The notes below the pieces were generated by a model that had not been told where the DNA came from, ran no database searches, and saw only the letters and a list, made by a program, of their open reading frames with translations. A program made the translations under genes and the position numbers. A stretch of DNA of 64,000 bases from Triglochin maritima. Its lineage: Eukaryota; Streptophyta; Magnoliopsida; Alismatales; Juncaginaceae. The stretch's first letter is position 1. Every line of letters starts with the position of its first letter. Shown in pieces: positions 9,378 through 22,029 of the stretch. The stretch spans positions 11,882,501 to 11,946,500 of the forward strand of contig OY821787.1 in the NCBI GenBank assembly GCA_963682175.1, read 5' to 3'.

Positions 9378-11981
9378 TCAACCGTAATCAGAACTGGATT
9401 GAATGACACCATATTGGTGCATGTATCCAGTTGAATTGTTCCCCATGTTGACTTGAGGAAAAGATTCCACTCTTCTCACTTGAATTGGTTCGCTTATTTG
9501 CTCGAGTGATGGTGGTTGAGTAAATGAATCACTCCCTTTTTTCTTACTTCCTTTTTGCTTATGTGATGATTTATTTGATTCAGAATTCTGATAAATACGT
9601 TCTCTCATCACAACATCACTTGGGTTGCATATTATTTCTGGCTCATTATCAATGTGGAAGATATTAAATTCTGCTTTTAAGTTCCCGAAAGATAATTGCA
9701 TGAGCCCATTTCGACAGTTTATTACTGCTTCCGAGGTGGCTAAAAAGGGTCTACCTAGAATTACAGGGATTTGTCGATTAGGATTTATAACAGGTTCAGT
9801 ATCAAGTACGACAAAATCCACTGGATAAATGAAGTCACCAACCTTAATCAAAACGTCCTCTACTATACCTCTCGGTTTCTTAACAGAACAATCAGCGAAT
9901 TGGAGGGTTGTCTTAGAGGGTTTCAGTGGACCAAGGTTGAGTTGTTCGTAGACAGAAAATGGGAGTAAGTTAACGCTTGCACCTAGGTCTAGAAGGGCTT
10001 TATTGATAAAAGTATCTCCTATTGAACATGAAATTGTGGGACACCCAGGGTCCTTATATTTTATAGGAGATGTGTTGGAAAGAATAGAGCACATGTTTGC
10101 AGTTAAGAATGCCTTCTTTGGTACATTCGTTTTTTCTCTTTTTAGTGCACAAATCTTTCAAGAATTTAGCATAAGCAGGTATTTGTTGAATCATATCTAA
10201 GAGTGGAATATTCACCTTAACTTGCTTAAATACTTCTAAGATTTCCTCCATTTGTGCACTTGAGCTCTTCTTGAGTCTATTGGGAAATGGGGCTTTAGGA
10301 ACATAGACTCGCTCAGGTTCAGGTTGAGCTATGGGTTCAGGTTGTGTAGGTGGGTTGGGCTTTTCAATTTGGACGTCGGGTTCAATGGTCAAGTCATATG
10401 TGGGTGCTTGATGGCTAGATTGATTAGTCATTCTAGGGTTTACCACATTATTGTCAATTTGTCTTCCGGACCGTAATGATACTACAACATTGATTTGTTG
10501 GAACGGTCCTTCCTCATTAACCATTTGAACCGGTCTAGGGTTGTTATTTCCTGAAGGTGGTTGATAAGATTGATATTGATTATTAGTTCTGGGGTTCACC
10601 TCAGGTTGACTTGGAAATTGGCCCTTTTCTCTTTCACCTATTATCGTGCTAATTGGCTGACCTGTGTCTCTAGCCTTTGGAATGATTGGTTGGTTGTTTG
10701 TATAAAAGTTGTCATTAAATTTTCTAATTTTGTCAACCTAACCTCATGATTTCCATTATTACCCCCAGATGATGTATTATTTTGGTTATATGGGGTTGGT
10801 TGTTGTCTAGGAGGTTGTCCTTGTTGGGTCCACGAAAAATTGGGATGATTACGCCAACCTGGGTTATAGGTTGATGCGTAAGGATCATTTCTAGAATTGT
10901 TAAATGTGGCATTAACATGTTCCAGGTTCACACAGTCCTCCATTAAATGACCAGTCTGACCACATCTAGAGCAGGGGATAGACAAGGGTTGATTCATTCG
11001 GGGTTGATTTTGTAGCTCTAGACTTTCCATTCTACGCATTAGGGTAGCTAGTTTTGCCTCAGCCGCTATGTTGGAGTGTATAGCTAAGACACCTGGTCGG
11101 GGTTGACTCGCTATTCTAGATCCAATACTCGGGTTGATGGGTGTTCTAACATTGTCCCATTGCATACTATTTTCAGCTAAATCCTCAAGAAAAGTCCAGG
11201 CATCATTTTCATTTTTGGACATAAAGTTCCCTTGGCTCACAGATTCTAGCATAACCCTAGATGTGGGTGTCAATCCTTCATAAATAATTTGGCATAATTG
11301 CCACTTCGGAATTCCGTGATGAGGGCATTGGGTCAAGACACTCTTAAATCTCTCAAGATAGGAATAGAACGGCTCGCTCTCAGACTGAACGAATGCAACA
11401 ATTTCATTCCTAATCTTCATAGTCTTATGGTTGGGGAAATATTTTTTTAGGAAAACTTGAACAAATTCGGCCCAACTTCTAATAGATCTTTCGGCTAGAC
11501 TATATAGCCATTTCTTAGCGTCGTCCTTCAGTGCTAGAGGCACGAATTTCAGACGCACTGCCTCTTCAGGGATATGCTGGTATTGCCTAAGAGAGCAGAT
11601 TTCTTCAAATTCTCTAAGGAAGAGATATGGGTCTTCCCTAGAGGTGAACTTAGGCAGCATACTCATGTATTGTGCCTTAAGTTCGAAGTCGCGACCCGGT
11701 ATGGTGGGCATGACGATGCACGATGGCTGAGCAGCCATCGTTGGGTAGCACCGATCCCTCAAAGTTATAGGTTGCGCAATAGGCGGGTCCACTACGTTCT
11801 CACCCATTAGATCCGGGTGGGGTGGTGCAACAGATGGGTTGGGGTTAAGCTCTAGACTGGAATCCAGATGAACTCGTGAGAGTCGATTGCTTAAATCCCG
11901 CACCCAAATCTGAGTGCACCGGTTTGAATTAATTTTTTTTTGAATTTGAATTCGAAATTTAAATTTCAAATTCAATTCCAA
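9378..11981 (-). pseudogene. Gy1 gag-protease, two frameshifts
   Basis: Gag forms the particle; the aspartic protease processes it. Frame 1 (11981-10641, 446 codons) holds the retrotransposon gag domain, with KKWLYSL, FLKKYFPNH and CPHHGI segments, and a CCHC knuckle CSRCGQTGHLMEDC near residue 340. The frame shifts near 10640, continues to about 10120, shifts again, and continues as 10094-9378. That last part is the protease: DLGASVNLLPFSVY carries the catalytic Asp (DLG in place of DTG/DSG), followed by LGRPFLATSEAVINC. A basic, Ser/Lys-rich tail ends the protein at 9378. No RT follows. Confidence 0.88.
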
Positions 11982-13201
11982 GAATCAATTACTCTTTTTT
12001 TTGAATTTTTGAATTTTAAATTTTTTTTTATAAAAGGAAACAAACAATAGAAAGGTAAGGATGAGAAGGGAAAGAAGACTCAGACGAGAAGGGAAACTTA
12101 ACTCTAAAGGATAAAAATTAGGGTTGGTCAGAAATTTCCTGAACAAGCACGGTCAAAACAATCCTAGACCTAGTGTCACTTAGATCTAGACGACTCCTAA
12201 CTGGTTGAGTCGAATTGATTTGCTTGATTCACCTCCCTCACCAATCAAACCAAGTTGGCCAGTTAGTGTATAGCTAGTGGGGGCACTTCCGACAGAGTCG
12301 GTGCCAATTAGACAACCACGTCGCTTGGAAGACTTTCGTCGACACAAAAACACTTTCTAGACACCAAATTGAATTCAATTAGCTTCAGGTCATAGCAAGT
12401 CAAACCAATCTCCTCCTTAATTGAGTCCGAGTCCTTAGGGGCCAATGTCTAATTGATTTTAAATTTTAGGCTTAGGCGACACTTCAGGATTGTGGTTTGT
12501 GGGCTACGGGAGGGTGATGAAATCCCCACCGTATCTTTTCCTACGGAGTTGCCCTTAAGATAGTTTAACTTAAATCTAGCAAAGATAGTCAAACAATGGT
12601 CCTTTTAATGGGGGCAATTGCAAGGTTGTATGCAACTAAATTATATGCTCTAATGCAATCGATAAAAACCTCGATACGTACCTTGCCTCCAGCAATCTTC
12701 AACAAGTATTAATTTGCAAGAATTTAGCAAGAATAATGCAAGCAAAACATTATATGATGCATGCACTAAGGTCTTTCTAATTTTGCCAATTTTAGGTCAG
12801 AGTTGAATTATTGCCAATTATGGAATTGTAACCCTAACACGTGCAATTCTACGAAAGGAAACTTTTCAACTATTCAGATTTTACGAGAAAGGCAAGAAAA
12901 GTTACCTCCGCAATGCTCAGTCGGGTTCGCCGCCCGCTCTCGGAGATTCCAGTAGCTTAATGCGACCACCCAGAGATGCCGACGATGCCCCAGAAATTTG
13001 AAGACCAGAACCCCCACTGGTGCGGCGATTCCGCCGCAAGCAACCTTGTAGATGCGGCGATTCCGCCGCCCAAGTGTCTCAGAACGCTCCCGAATTTCAC
13101 CGCGCGCTTTGTTGTCTCCTGCTACACAAATTAAAATACTTAGATCGCGCACAACGTAGACAGGATAAAATCGAAAACACAAAAACACAAAATCTGCGTC
13201 G
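11982..13201 (-). other. Gy1 5' leader
   Basis: Untranslated region between PBS and gag on the minus strand. It carries two GC-rich palindromes close to the PBS, TGCGGCGATTCCGCCGC at about 13020-13037 and 13053-13070. They are the same type of palindrome as in the Gy1 U3. A T-rich tract lies just before gag (about 11930-12030). Confidence 0.7.
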
Positions 13202-13221
13202 CCTCCCCGGCAACGGCGCCA
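13202..13221 (-). promoter_or_regulatory. Gy1 primer binding site (tRNA-Asp type)
   Basis: On the minus strand this reads TGGCGCCGTTGCCGGGGAGG, the PBS form known from Athila/Tat elements and complementary to tRNA-Asp. It lies six bases inside the LTR at 13228-14409, so that LTR is the 5' LTR. Confidence 0.92.
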
Positions 13222-13227
13222 AAAACT

Positions 13228-14409
13228 TGATGAGAATTTTATTTTATACCGCAAGTGCACGACGTCTATGAAGACGTGGCAAGTACGGGTCGAACACAAG
13301 GAGGGAGAGATTTCGTAGTTGATGTTATTTTCGATTAAGAGGAAGAAGGAGAGAAGAATTAATTTGGGTTTTTGGGGTTTTTGATTTAATTATCTAAAGC
13401 AAGAAACAAGAACAATTAAAACTAAAAACAAGAATAAAGATGGAGAATTCCGTCGGGTGGAGGTCTATACTTAGGTTTAGATTGGAGAATGGAGAAACTT
13501 GAAATAAATCATGTTAGTTATGAAGCATTACAAGATAAATGATTTAACATAAACTCAAGTAATCAAAATATACTAATCACGAACTTAAAACAATAACATG
13601 CATTCATCTTCTCTATGCCTAATTCCATCACCTCCACCCTTTGGAAAGAGTTAGAAACTCATGGAGGGAGGAAGAAGAAGGGATCCTAGAGATATTAAAA
13701 GAAAACTAAAACAAGAATTAAAAGAACACAGAATTTTATTACTAATGATCCAAGACCAAAGGTTCAAAGATGTGTTACATTCGTCCTACAAGGCTATTTA
13801 TAGCCGATACAGGGGATACCAATACATAAAAGGATAGTACACGCGTCGACCCGACACTGGACGAAAATCGGGCACACAGATCACCTCTGGTGCGGCGAAA
13901 TCGCCGCACAATGCATGGGAGGTGCGGCTAATTCGCCGCCCAGGTTGATGGGATTGGGTCCGGATTTCTGCGGTGCGTTTATGGCATGATTTGATCTTTA
14001 TTTGCGCGTCTGGATGATTTGTTTCCATTCTTTTGAGCTCCGGATTAATTCCTTCCATTGTTGGAGATTTATATTTGATTTTTCTTTTGACTTTCTCCAC
14101 ACAATAACTTGGTCCTTTTATTTTGCAATTAGGTCCTTGGCATTTTGCAATTAAGTCCTTGACCTTTTTGTAATTAGCTCCTTGAATGCTTTTATGCTTG
14201 GATGCATTTCTATTTGAAACCCGATAAACTTGAACTCGGTCTTTATGATAGAAATAAATCTTTTGCACGCGTTTATGCTCGGAATGTGGGTAATTTGCAT
14301 CCAGGTCCCTGTATTCTGTAAATACGACTAAACACATACCTTAGTAGCATTTATTGATATAAAAGTAATCTAAATGAAAGACATATGATGCAATGTATGC
14401 AATGCATCA
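13228..14409 (-). repeat. Gy1 5' LTR
   Basis: Matches 7105-8286 with about nine substitutions in 1182 bp. The U3 palindrome is perfect here (GTGCGGCGAAATCGCCGCAC, 13890-13909), whereas the 3' LTR copy has one mismatch. The TATA box lies near 13793 on the minus strand. Confidence 0.93.
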
Positions 14410-15937
14410 GTGAGCAAACACGATTACATGCATTGCATATATATTTGTATACTTGCAATCATCTTAATAGGTTGACCAAGACAATCAAGAAAATGAGCAT
14501 TGGGACAAAGGCATCAAGACTCAAGACTTGTAATCAAAGCTTTGGATGAAGACATGTAACTTTATATTTATTGAGTCCATAAGGTTTAATGTAAACTTGA
14601 GCACTAGAATTCTGTCCCATCATTCCTCGGTAAACCGAACCTATTTCGGTTAACCGAATCATACCCAGTTCGGTCCACCGAACACTTGTCTGATAGCCTA
14701 ATTCTTCTCACCAGTAAAACTTAGGTGTTCTCTGGAATTGCCCCAACGGAAGACCGAACTACCTTCGGTCGACCGAATAGCCCTGGACCGGTTTTGGACT
14801 TTGCTCCAACGGTCGCATTCAAATTGAGTCCCTAGAGCCCAATTAACTTGACCCACTTCGGACGACCGCACACACTTCGGTCTACCGAATCCTTATTGTC
14901 TTTAGGAGTCCAATGACTATTTTACACGTGGCACTTAACCGTTATCGATAAACCAATTTCCCATACAATGTCAGCGCAATACCCGTTCTACTTCGGTCTA
15001 CCGAAGTATACACGGTCAACCTACCTTGACATAATCAGAGCCCAATAAATTCTACTGTCCACCTTGGAACAGTGAACCGAATGTAGTTCGGTGAACCGAA
15101 TTTAATTAGGGCTAAATAGATAGAAGCTACTATAGGTTGGTGAACGGTAATACGATACTTAATCGGTTAACTGAGTGCTTTGTTCAGACCAATTCTTCGG
15201 ACTACCGTTTGGATAACGGTCGACCGAATCTGTCTCGATTTTTGCCTGAGCCTAAGTCACATCTTGCATTCCTATTGGTCCATTCCCCACCAACTCCCAA
15301 ACGGCTATATGAGCTTGAAGGCTTATAAATAGGACCTCATTTGGTTGCTTTGGAGATCTTGAACACTTCCTATCTATCCAATACTCAAAGCCAAATCCTC
15401 TCCATCTTCAATCTCTCAATCCACAACACTCAAGCCTAAACTTCACCACTTGCATATCCAATTCAATATCATATCCAAGAGTGCTCCAATATAGAGTGTT
15501 AGCTAGAGTGTGATTCAACTTCCACATCAAAGAATCAAAGAGTTGTAAAAGCTTTGAGGAAGCTCCCTCTCGGGTTGTGAGAGAAGACACGAGCGAGGTG
15601 AGGATTGTTCGCGAGGCTCGGTGTTGTAAACGACATTGATCTCGGCCCGGAACGGAGATCAGTTAGTGGAACCGTAAGCGAGGCTCGGGGGATCGAGCGA
15701 GGCTTGCGAGGAGGACTAGGACCCGGGTGTGGGTGCCGAACCTCTCTAAACTCCGGCGTCGTCATTTTTGTGGTTTGCAATTGTCTCTTCCTTAATCCTT
15801 CAATAATTATTTTTAATTCCGCATTTATCCATCGATTAGAGGCCATAGATCCTAACAAAATGATATGTCTCGTATCAAAGGATCCAAGACACAGTAAAAC
15901 ATTAATGACACGAAACACAATTCCATAAGGTTTTACT

Positions 15938-16259
15938 TGTTAGGTCTATTCAATATATAAAAGTAACATTTTCCTCTTTTATATACTTGTGTCGTCAATT
16001 ATTTGTAGAGCTACAACAATCGATGACCAACACGACAATCTTATCTTGGTGATTAATGTTCCATGTTAATTACCATGATTGTGAATAACTTTTGATTTAT
16101 GTAAACCTTTATCTTTTAGAGCTCTACGGTTAAGGACCAAGCTCCTCTTCCTTAATACTTCCAAAAGACGAATACAATAATCCAGGAACAAAATGTTTGC
16201 ACATCCAATTCATAACAATTGACATATAAAAGTAAATTTTTTAGAACATATTCCTTTCA
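15938..16259 (-). repeat. Co2 3' LTR
   Basis: On the minus strand it starts TGAAAGGAATATG directly after a PPT-like GTGGGAGAT (16260-16270) and ends near TGTTAGG on the plus strand. It shares long stretches with 19441-19735, including the words TTTTAGAGCTCTAC and GACCAACACGACAATC. Confidence 0.82.
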
Positions 16260-16379
16260 ATCTCCCACTTGTTATCAAAGTTTTCTTTCACATACATTCT
16301 CAATTTATAAAACAATAATAACTAGGGTAACCCTCTCTAATCATTCATCAAGCCAATCCACATGGTTCGTCAGACCCAT

Positions 16380-19300
16380 GACTCGAAATGCATTTCGCCC
16401 TTGGCTTTGGATAAGAGTTTGGTGAATGGATCAGCGTGTTGATGTTTGTGTCCACCCATAACAAATTTATTTTTCCTTCGTCTATGAAGTCACATGTGAC
16501 AAAGTACTTGCAATCCTTGTACTTCACTTTGTGGTGTGATCCTTGATCCTTGATTCACAAAATAACTCTATTGGTCCCTCACACGAGGGAACTACTCCAA
16601 GCTCTTCCAGGAACTTCTTAATCCACACTCCTTCCTTGCTCGCTTCAGCGACAACCATTACTTCGGAGGCGGTGGTTGAGTCGCCCGTAGTGGTTTGCTT
16701 CCAACTATGCCAACTTACAACTCCACCATTCAGAAGGAAGACATATCCTGATTGTGACCTTCTATCGTCGGGATCACTCATGAAACTCACATCCGAATAG
16801 CCCTCAACTATTAGTTCCCTTTTTGTCCTCCATAAACAAGAAACTTATCTTTGGTACGGTTATGGTACCTCAAAATATTCTTGATCGTAGTCCAATGCTC
16901 AGGACCTACGTTGGATTGGTGACGACTTGTCACGCTTAGAGCTTACGAGATATCGGGTCTTGTGCAACTCAGGTCGTACATGACTGATTCTATTGCCGAA
17001 GCATAAGGAATATCTTTCATACACTCCAAGTCTTTACGTGATTCAACACGTTGAGACTTCTTGAGTTGCACACCCATACTCATTGGCACATTGCCTTTTT
17101 TGGAGTTGTTCATGCTGAACCTTTTCAAGACCTTGTCAAGGTATGTACGTTGACTTAGGCAATGAGTCTATGGGATCTATCTCTATATATCTTGATTCCC
17201 AAGATGTATTGAGCCTCACCCATGTCTTTCTTGAAAATGTAAATTTCAATGGATTTCTCGTTTGCTCAAGCAACAGAATATGATTTCCCATGAGGAGTAG
17301 TCATCGACATATAAGATCAAGAACACTATGTGGCTCCCACTAACCTTCTTGTATATACAAGGCTCTTCCTTACTTTAGACGAAGTGAATCTTTTGACTTC
17401 CTCGTCAAAGCATTTGTTTCAACTTCTTGATTTTTGCTTCAATCCATAAATAGATTTTGAAGCTTGCATACTTTCTCGCTATTCTTTGGATCTTCAAAAC
17501 CTTGAGGTTGTACCATGTACTCATCCTCCTCCAAGTTCCCATTAAGGAATACCATTTTGAAATCCATTTGCTATATCTCATAGTCATGAAATGCGGCAAT
17601 AGCGAGCATAATCCGAATAGACTTGAACATGACAACTGGTGAAAAAGTTTCATCATAGTCAATTCCTTGAACTTGAGTGAAATCTTTCGCTACAAACCTC
17701 GCTTTGTAGGTTGTCAAGTTCCCATCCATGTCTATCTTCCTTTTGAAAACCCATTTATTTTGAATGACTTTCTTCCCTTGAGGAAGGTCAACCAAGTTTC
17801 ACACTTGATTATCATACATGGATTCTATTTCGGATTCCATGGTCTTAAACCCTAGTTTGGAGTCCTCTCTTTCCATTGCTTCTTGAAAGGTCGAGGGATT
17901 ATCGGTATGTAGTACCATGATCTCATGAAGTCCCAAATACATATCGGGTTTCTTGCTTTCTCTCGTTGACCTTCTAAGTTTTTTTGGTTCTATGTGCACT
18001 TCTCGAACCTCTTCCACAATTTCTTGTGGAATTGGTTTGTGTTCGATTCTCGAACATACACTAGGTGGAGATGATTGAGTTTCTCTCACAATTTCTTGCG
18101 AGGGTCTCTCACTCATGCTCCCACTAACCAATGGAACCTCAGTTGGGCCTTCATGATCTTGAATGTCACCATTCATATCATGATCTTGTAGAATATCTTG
18201 AGTTTCCTCAAGCACAACTCTACTCCTACTACTTTTTATTCTTTCCAGAAATTCATTTTCTAGGAATACGACATCCCTCTCTACAATCACTCGATTGGAG
18301 GTTATATGACAAAAGTAGTATCCTCTTGTCTCACGAGCATAACCTATGAAGAAGCACCTATCTGCTTTTGGTTGAAGTTTGGTCGACATCGATCTCTTGA
18401 CGTAGGCCTCACAACCCTAAATCTTGAGAAAATTTAATTTAGGTGTTCTACCACTCCACAACTCATAAGGCGTTTTCTCTACGGATTTGGATGGAACATT
18501 ATTTAGTGTGTAAACTGTAGCTTCTAGTGCATAACTCCAAAAGTAAAACGACAATTCTGCTTGACTCATCATTGATCAAACCATGTCGTAATGTCATATT
18601 CCTCCTTTCGGATACCCCATTCCACTGAGGTGTACCGGGAGGGGTGAGTTGTGGTAAAATACCACACTCCTTTAAGAATGAGTCAAATTCGGTACTTAAG
18701 TATTCACCTCCATGATCCGTTCATAGAGGCTTGATTTTCTTGTTAAGTTGGTTCTCTACTTCATTCGTGAATTCGTTGAACTTGTCAAAGGATTCACTTT
18801 TGTTTCTCATTAAGTAAATATAGCCATAATGACAATAGTCATCTGTGAACGTAATGAAGTACCTGAAACCGTCTCTTGCACTTGTACTCATCGGACCACA
18901 TACATCGGAATGTATCAAGTCCAACAATTTATTCACTCTCGGACCTTTCTTCTTGAAAGCCTTCTTGGTCATTTTGCCCATTAGGCAAGATTTGCATGTC
19001 TCCAATGATTTCAAATCAAGTTGACCAAGAAGGTTCGCTTCTTGCAATTTCTTGATGCGTTTTTCATTTATGTGACCAAGACGATAGTGCCACAAGAGTG
19101 TATCATTTACGTGAGTAGTTTTAAGCCTTTTGTTATTGATGTTTAAGATTTGTCTATTATTCAATTGAAGCAAATAGAGACCATTCCTCACGAATACATT
19201 TGCATAGAAAATTCCATTCTTCGAAATAGACAAGCAAGAATTTGAAATATTTATATTAAAATTATCCATATCCAAACACGATACAGAAATAATATTCTTG

Positions 19301-19434
19301 CTAATCGAAGGCACATAATAAATGTTCTCTAAAAATAAATTTAAACCACTAGACAATTGAAGCTCCACGAAACCTTGTGCAATCACAGCAACGCTCGCAC
19401 CATTTCCGACCTTCAAAATCATCTCGCTCTTCAC
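16380..19434 (-). pseudogene. Co2 pol (integrase, RT, RNase H), many breaks
   Basis: From 19434 to 18721 an open frame covers the GAG-pre-integrase domain (LWHYRLGHINEKRIKKLQ, CKSCLMGK) and the start of the integrase core (DLIHSDVCGPM, with a catalytic-type Asp). A stop at 18718-18720 and frameshifts follow; the rest of the core (TPPGTPQWNGVSERRN) is readable near 18600. 18389-17799 is the linker to RT; 17795-17571 is the RT start (NKWVFKRKIDMDGNLTTYKA). The catalytic YVDD can be read near 17300 in another frame. RNase H remains at about 16790-16524 (GYVFLLNGGVVSWHSWKQ). The protein cannot be made. Confidence 0.88.
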
Positions 19435-19440
19435 AACAAG

Positions 19441-19735
19441 ATATAAAAGTAATTTTTTCCTCTTTTATATACCCGTGTCGTCAATTATTTGTAGAGCTAC
19501 AACAATTGATGACCAACACGACAATCTTATCTTGGTGATTAATGTTCCATGTTCATTACCATGATTGTGAATAACTTTTGATTCATGGAAACCATTATCT
19601 TTTAGAGCTCTACAGTTAAGGGCCTAGCGCCTATTTCTTAACACTTCCAAAATACGAATATAATAATCAAGGAACACATCCAATTCTCTAATAATTGACA
19701 TATACAAGTAAAACTTTTAGAACACATTCCTTTCA
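19441..19735 (-). repeat. Co2 5' LTR, inner end deleted
   Basis: Starts TGAAAGGAATGTG on the minus strand and is about 27 bp shorter than the other LTR, the missing part being its inner end. Immediately inside lies pol sequence, so the LTR end, PBS and gag were removed together. Confidence 0.8.
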
Positions 19736-19799
19736 GTTGATACCCCGCATTTCCAACACCCTCTGCATATTCCATGCCTCGGTGAAGTAACTCCAGCGG

Positions 19800-20493
19800 T
19801 TCATTACTGGGAAGCATGACACCATCTCATTCTCTATTTTTATCTTCGTACAGAGCCATACCTCCAACAACATGTAGATATCTCGTTTCAGGGAAAACTA
19901 TTAGTATCATAAAATGAGGGGAAATGATTGAAATCGTTATTTTTTTACCTAAAGTATAGCCACGCATCCATCCACATTGCCCTCACTTCGGTTAACAGTG
20001 TTGGTAGATTTCCTTATCTTCAAATCTATATTGGCCTTTTTATACCAGTAGTCACGTCCTCAAAAACTGCCTCCACCGAAGTCTATATTCTCATTTCCAC
20101 TCTATGGGAACTCTATGTGAACCGTCTCAAAAAAGAAAGGTATTGAAAAGACATGTACCATCTCTTCACTCTATGCGAACCGTCGCAAAAAAGAAAGGTA
20201 TTGAAAACAAGATAAATTAGAAGTTTGAGGCACTCTTTATCATCTCCACTCACCCTTGATTTAGCCAATTGTATTCGATACTATGCCTTCTCCAGTTGCC
20301 GACCTCCTCGTTGCATCGACGACTTCTTAGTCATATCGATTGGCAGTCCGCTCGTAGGCAGTCCCAATATCACGACAACATCGGAGGCTTTCAGATTCAC
20401 CACTTCGTTCCCAAGTCTAAACCATCCTTCTTCCTCGTGGTAATTCTCGATCAGGAACTCCACGATGTCATTTTTCACCGTGATACTTTTCAT
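19800..20493 (-). pseudogene. Plant mobile domain-like fragment (possible)
   Basis: The open frame 20493-20281 contains WFRLGNEVVNLKASDVVVIL followed by GLPTSGLPI. This matches the pattern F-x-G-x-E-V-x-L-x-x-x-D-V-x-x-I-L-G-L-P-x-x-G seen near the N-terminus of plant mobile domain and Ulp1-associated transposon proteins. Downstream to about 19800, short stretches in shifted frames look related but are full of stops. Proteins of this kind are common in plant transposon debris; a Ulp1 relic does occur 10 kb away (30420-31400), but a physical link is not shown. Confidence 0.45.
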
Positions 20494-20639
20494 CTTTAGG
20501 AAGTGTTTGAAGGGGGTCCTCTAGAATATCGCCTGCGCTTTGTCAAAAAGTAGTTTCTTTTCATTTTTGACGGATGCCCATCTACACTTTTTAGGCAAGA
20601 AGAATTTCGATGTATGCAACGAATAAAAAGTCAGACTTT

Positions 20640-21795
20640 GTACTGAAAAGCATAATTCAAATGTTAAACAACAAACTTAGAACCAAAAGGGACACCACCT
20701 AAAAGGATACCATGGTCCTTCGAAAGACACACATCCCTTCCAGGGACACAACATCCAATGTTAAAATGACACACTCCGAACGCCTGTCAGAGTTCGAATG
20801 TTAAAAGGATGGACCCCGACCAAATAAAACGAACACAACATGATGGAAACCCTAGACCAATATAAAACAAACATGGACCACCAATTTAAAGGGACAAATC
20901 GGTCCTTCAAGTGACATGTTTCCTTGAAAGGCAGACCTTTCCTCAAATGGACACTACTCCAACGTAAATGGTTACACTATATTTGAAGGTGGACAGGATC
21001 GCACAATGACAAATTATACACGACCAAACTACGTCGAATTGGACATGTCACATGACCACATTCGGACCGTCTGGACACGACCACACCCCGGCGAGATAAC
21101 ATCTCGTCGAAATGGAAATGTCTATGCCGATCAAAATACCAAACGCAAACCACCCACTCACGTGCTTTTTACCATTGGTGTTTGCAATGTCCATGTCTGG
21201 TGTCATTTCTTAGATTAGTTTTTGGGGTTGGCTTGGTGGATTTCGGATTTTGGCTTTTTTGCGTTTAGGGCGAATGTTAGGTTCAATTTTCCTTCCAAAC
21301 ATCTCTTAATTTATCATAAATCATTTCTAATCGCTTTAAAATAATAAAATTGAAACCGCAAATGTTGACATGGAAGGTGATGTGGAGCGTGATTGGATGC
21401 GTGGATCGTGGGCTTTATCCATGCAAAAGAAAAATGTTTTTTTATTCACGATCTTTTTGATGATCGTGATCTTTTAATAATAAGATCTGATGTGTCATTT
21501 TTTTAATTTTTTGTAATTTTCTAAAACATGACCACAAACCAATAAATTGATATATATAATTTAAAATTAAATTCCATACATCCAAAAACCAACAAAATAT
21601 TCAATATTTTTTCCTTTGCAAAAAATCAATATTTTTTAAAGGACAACGTGTCCTTAAAAAACAGACACGTGCTTTAAAGAACTCATTTAAAGGACACATT
21701 CGAGTTCCAAGGATGGCTTTGTTCTTTGAAGAATGGACTCGTGTTCTTTAAAGGATATATGTGTCCTTTAAATGACATTCTTGTTTTTGTAGTTT
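20640..21795. repeat. Degenerate GGACA/TTTAAAGGAC motif region
   Basis: Non-coding. At 20680-21070 short units around GGACA and AAATGG recur. At 21620-21785 the clearer form appears: TTTAAAGGACA and its complement, at least eight times in 165 bp, ending near TTTTTGTAG. The same motif family recurs at 23090-23420, 24750-24856, 26050-26210, 30125-30370 and 31610-32160. The type of array suggests CACTA subterminal DNA. 21200-21600 between them is AT-rich with nothing recognised. Confidence 0.55.
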
Positions 21796-22029
21796 TGGAT
21801 AGTAGAGGGAAATTGAGGAAAAAATATGTTCATTTTCCATGGATGACACAAACACAAGGAGTCATTATGTTCAAAGGGGAATTATTTTCTTCATATTTAT
21901 AATGAGAAACAACAAACAAAACGTTGAACTACTTATATTTCATACACAAACACACACACAAAATTTCTAAACTCTTTCAAATAAATTAAGGGAAGAGATG
22001 TTTCTAATCAGGCATCGCGTGAGAGCCTA

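Larger units (their letters stand above)
7105..14409 (-). mobile_element. Gy1: non-autonomous Athila-like element (gag-protease only)
   Basis: A 7305-bp element with 1182-bp LTRs (7105-8286 and 13228-14409), flanked by a perfect 5-bp TSD GTGAG (7100-7104, 14410-14414). The PBS, gag order and PPT all read on the minus strand. The coding region (11981-9378) covers gag and aspartic protease; there is no RT, RNase H or integrase between 9378 and the 3' LTR. I count about nine LTR differences, so insertion is fairly recent and later than Co1. The tRNA-Asp-type PBS and protease style place it in the Athila/Tat branch; it is not the same family as Gy2-Gy4. Confidence 0.93.
3465..15857 (+). mobile_element. 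Co1: Ty1/copia element with gag only (contains nested Gy1)
   Basis: Two LTRs of about 1.5 kb flank an internal region of only about 2 kb: 5' LTR 3465-4975, internal 4976-7035, 3' LTR 7036-7104 plus 14410-15857. The PBS TGGTATCAGAGC, matching initiator-Met tRNA, lies directly after the 5' LTR. The internal region encodes a gag ending in WVPK-type repeats, then non-coding DNA with several GGGGGAG tracts, and no protease, integrase, RT or RNase H. Flanks AAAAG (3460-3464) and AAATG (15858-15862) could be a TSD with one mismatch. The long LTR, gag style and GGGGGAG tracts recall the SIRE/Maximus lineage; that assignment is inferred. Confidence 0.85.
7036..15857 (+). repeat. Co1 3' LTR, split by Gy1
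   Basis: Segments 7036-7104 and 14410-15857 together match the 5' LTR, with the target GTGAG duplicated at the break. The right segment ends CTAACA like the 5' LTR. It retains a perfect 14-bp palindrome TTCGGTCGACCGAA (14768-14781) that the 5' LTR has lost, and a TATA box near 15325. The first 16 nt, including the terminal TG, are missing. Confidence 0.88.
15938..19735 (-). mobile_element. Co2: decayed Ty1/copia element lacking gag and PBS
   Basis: Two short LTRs (15938-16259 and 19441-19735) flank a broken pol on the minus strand. The order GAG-pre-integrase, integrase, RT, RNase H is that of copia. The right (5') LTR joins pol directly: the expected PBS, gag and last bases of the LTR are missing, so one deletion ended near 19440. 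GTTGA follows the right LTR and TTACT precedes the left one, so no TSD was recognised. The RT-end segment KRFSMNNSKKGNVPMSMG recalls the Tork/Angela lineage. Confidence 0.85.
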
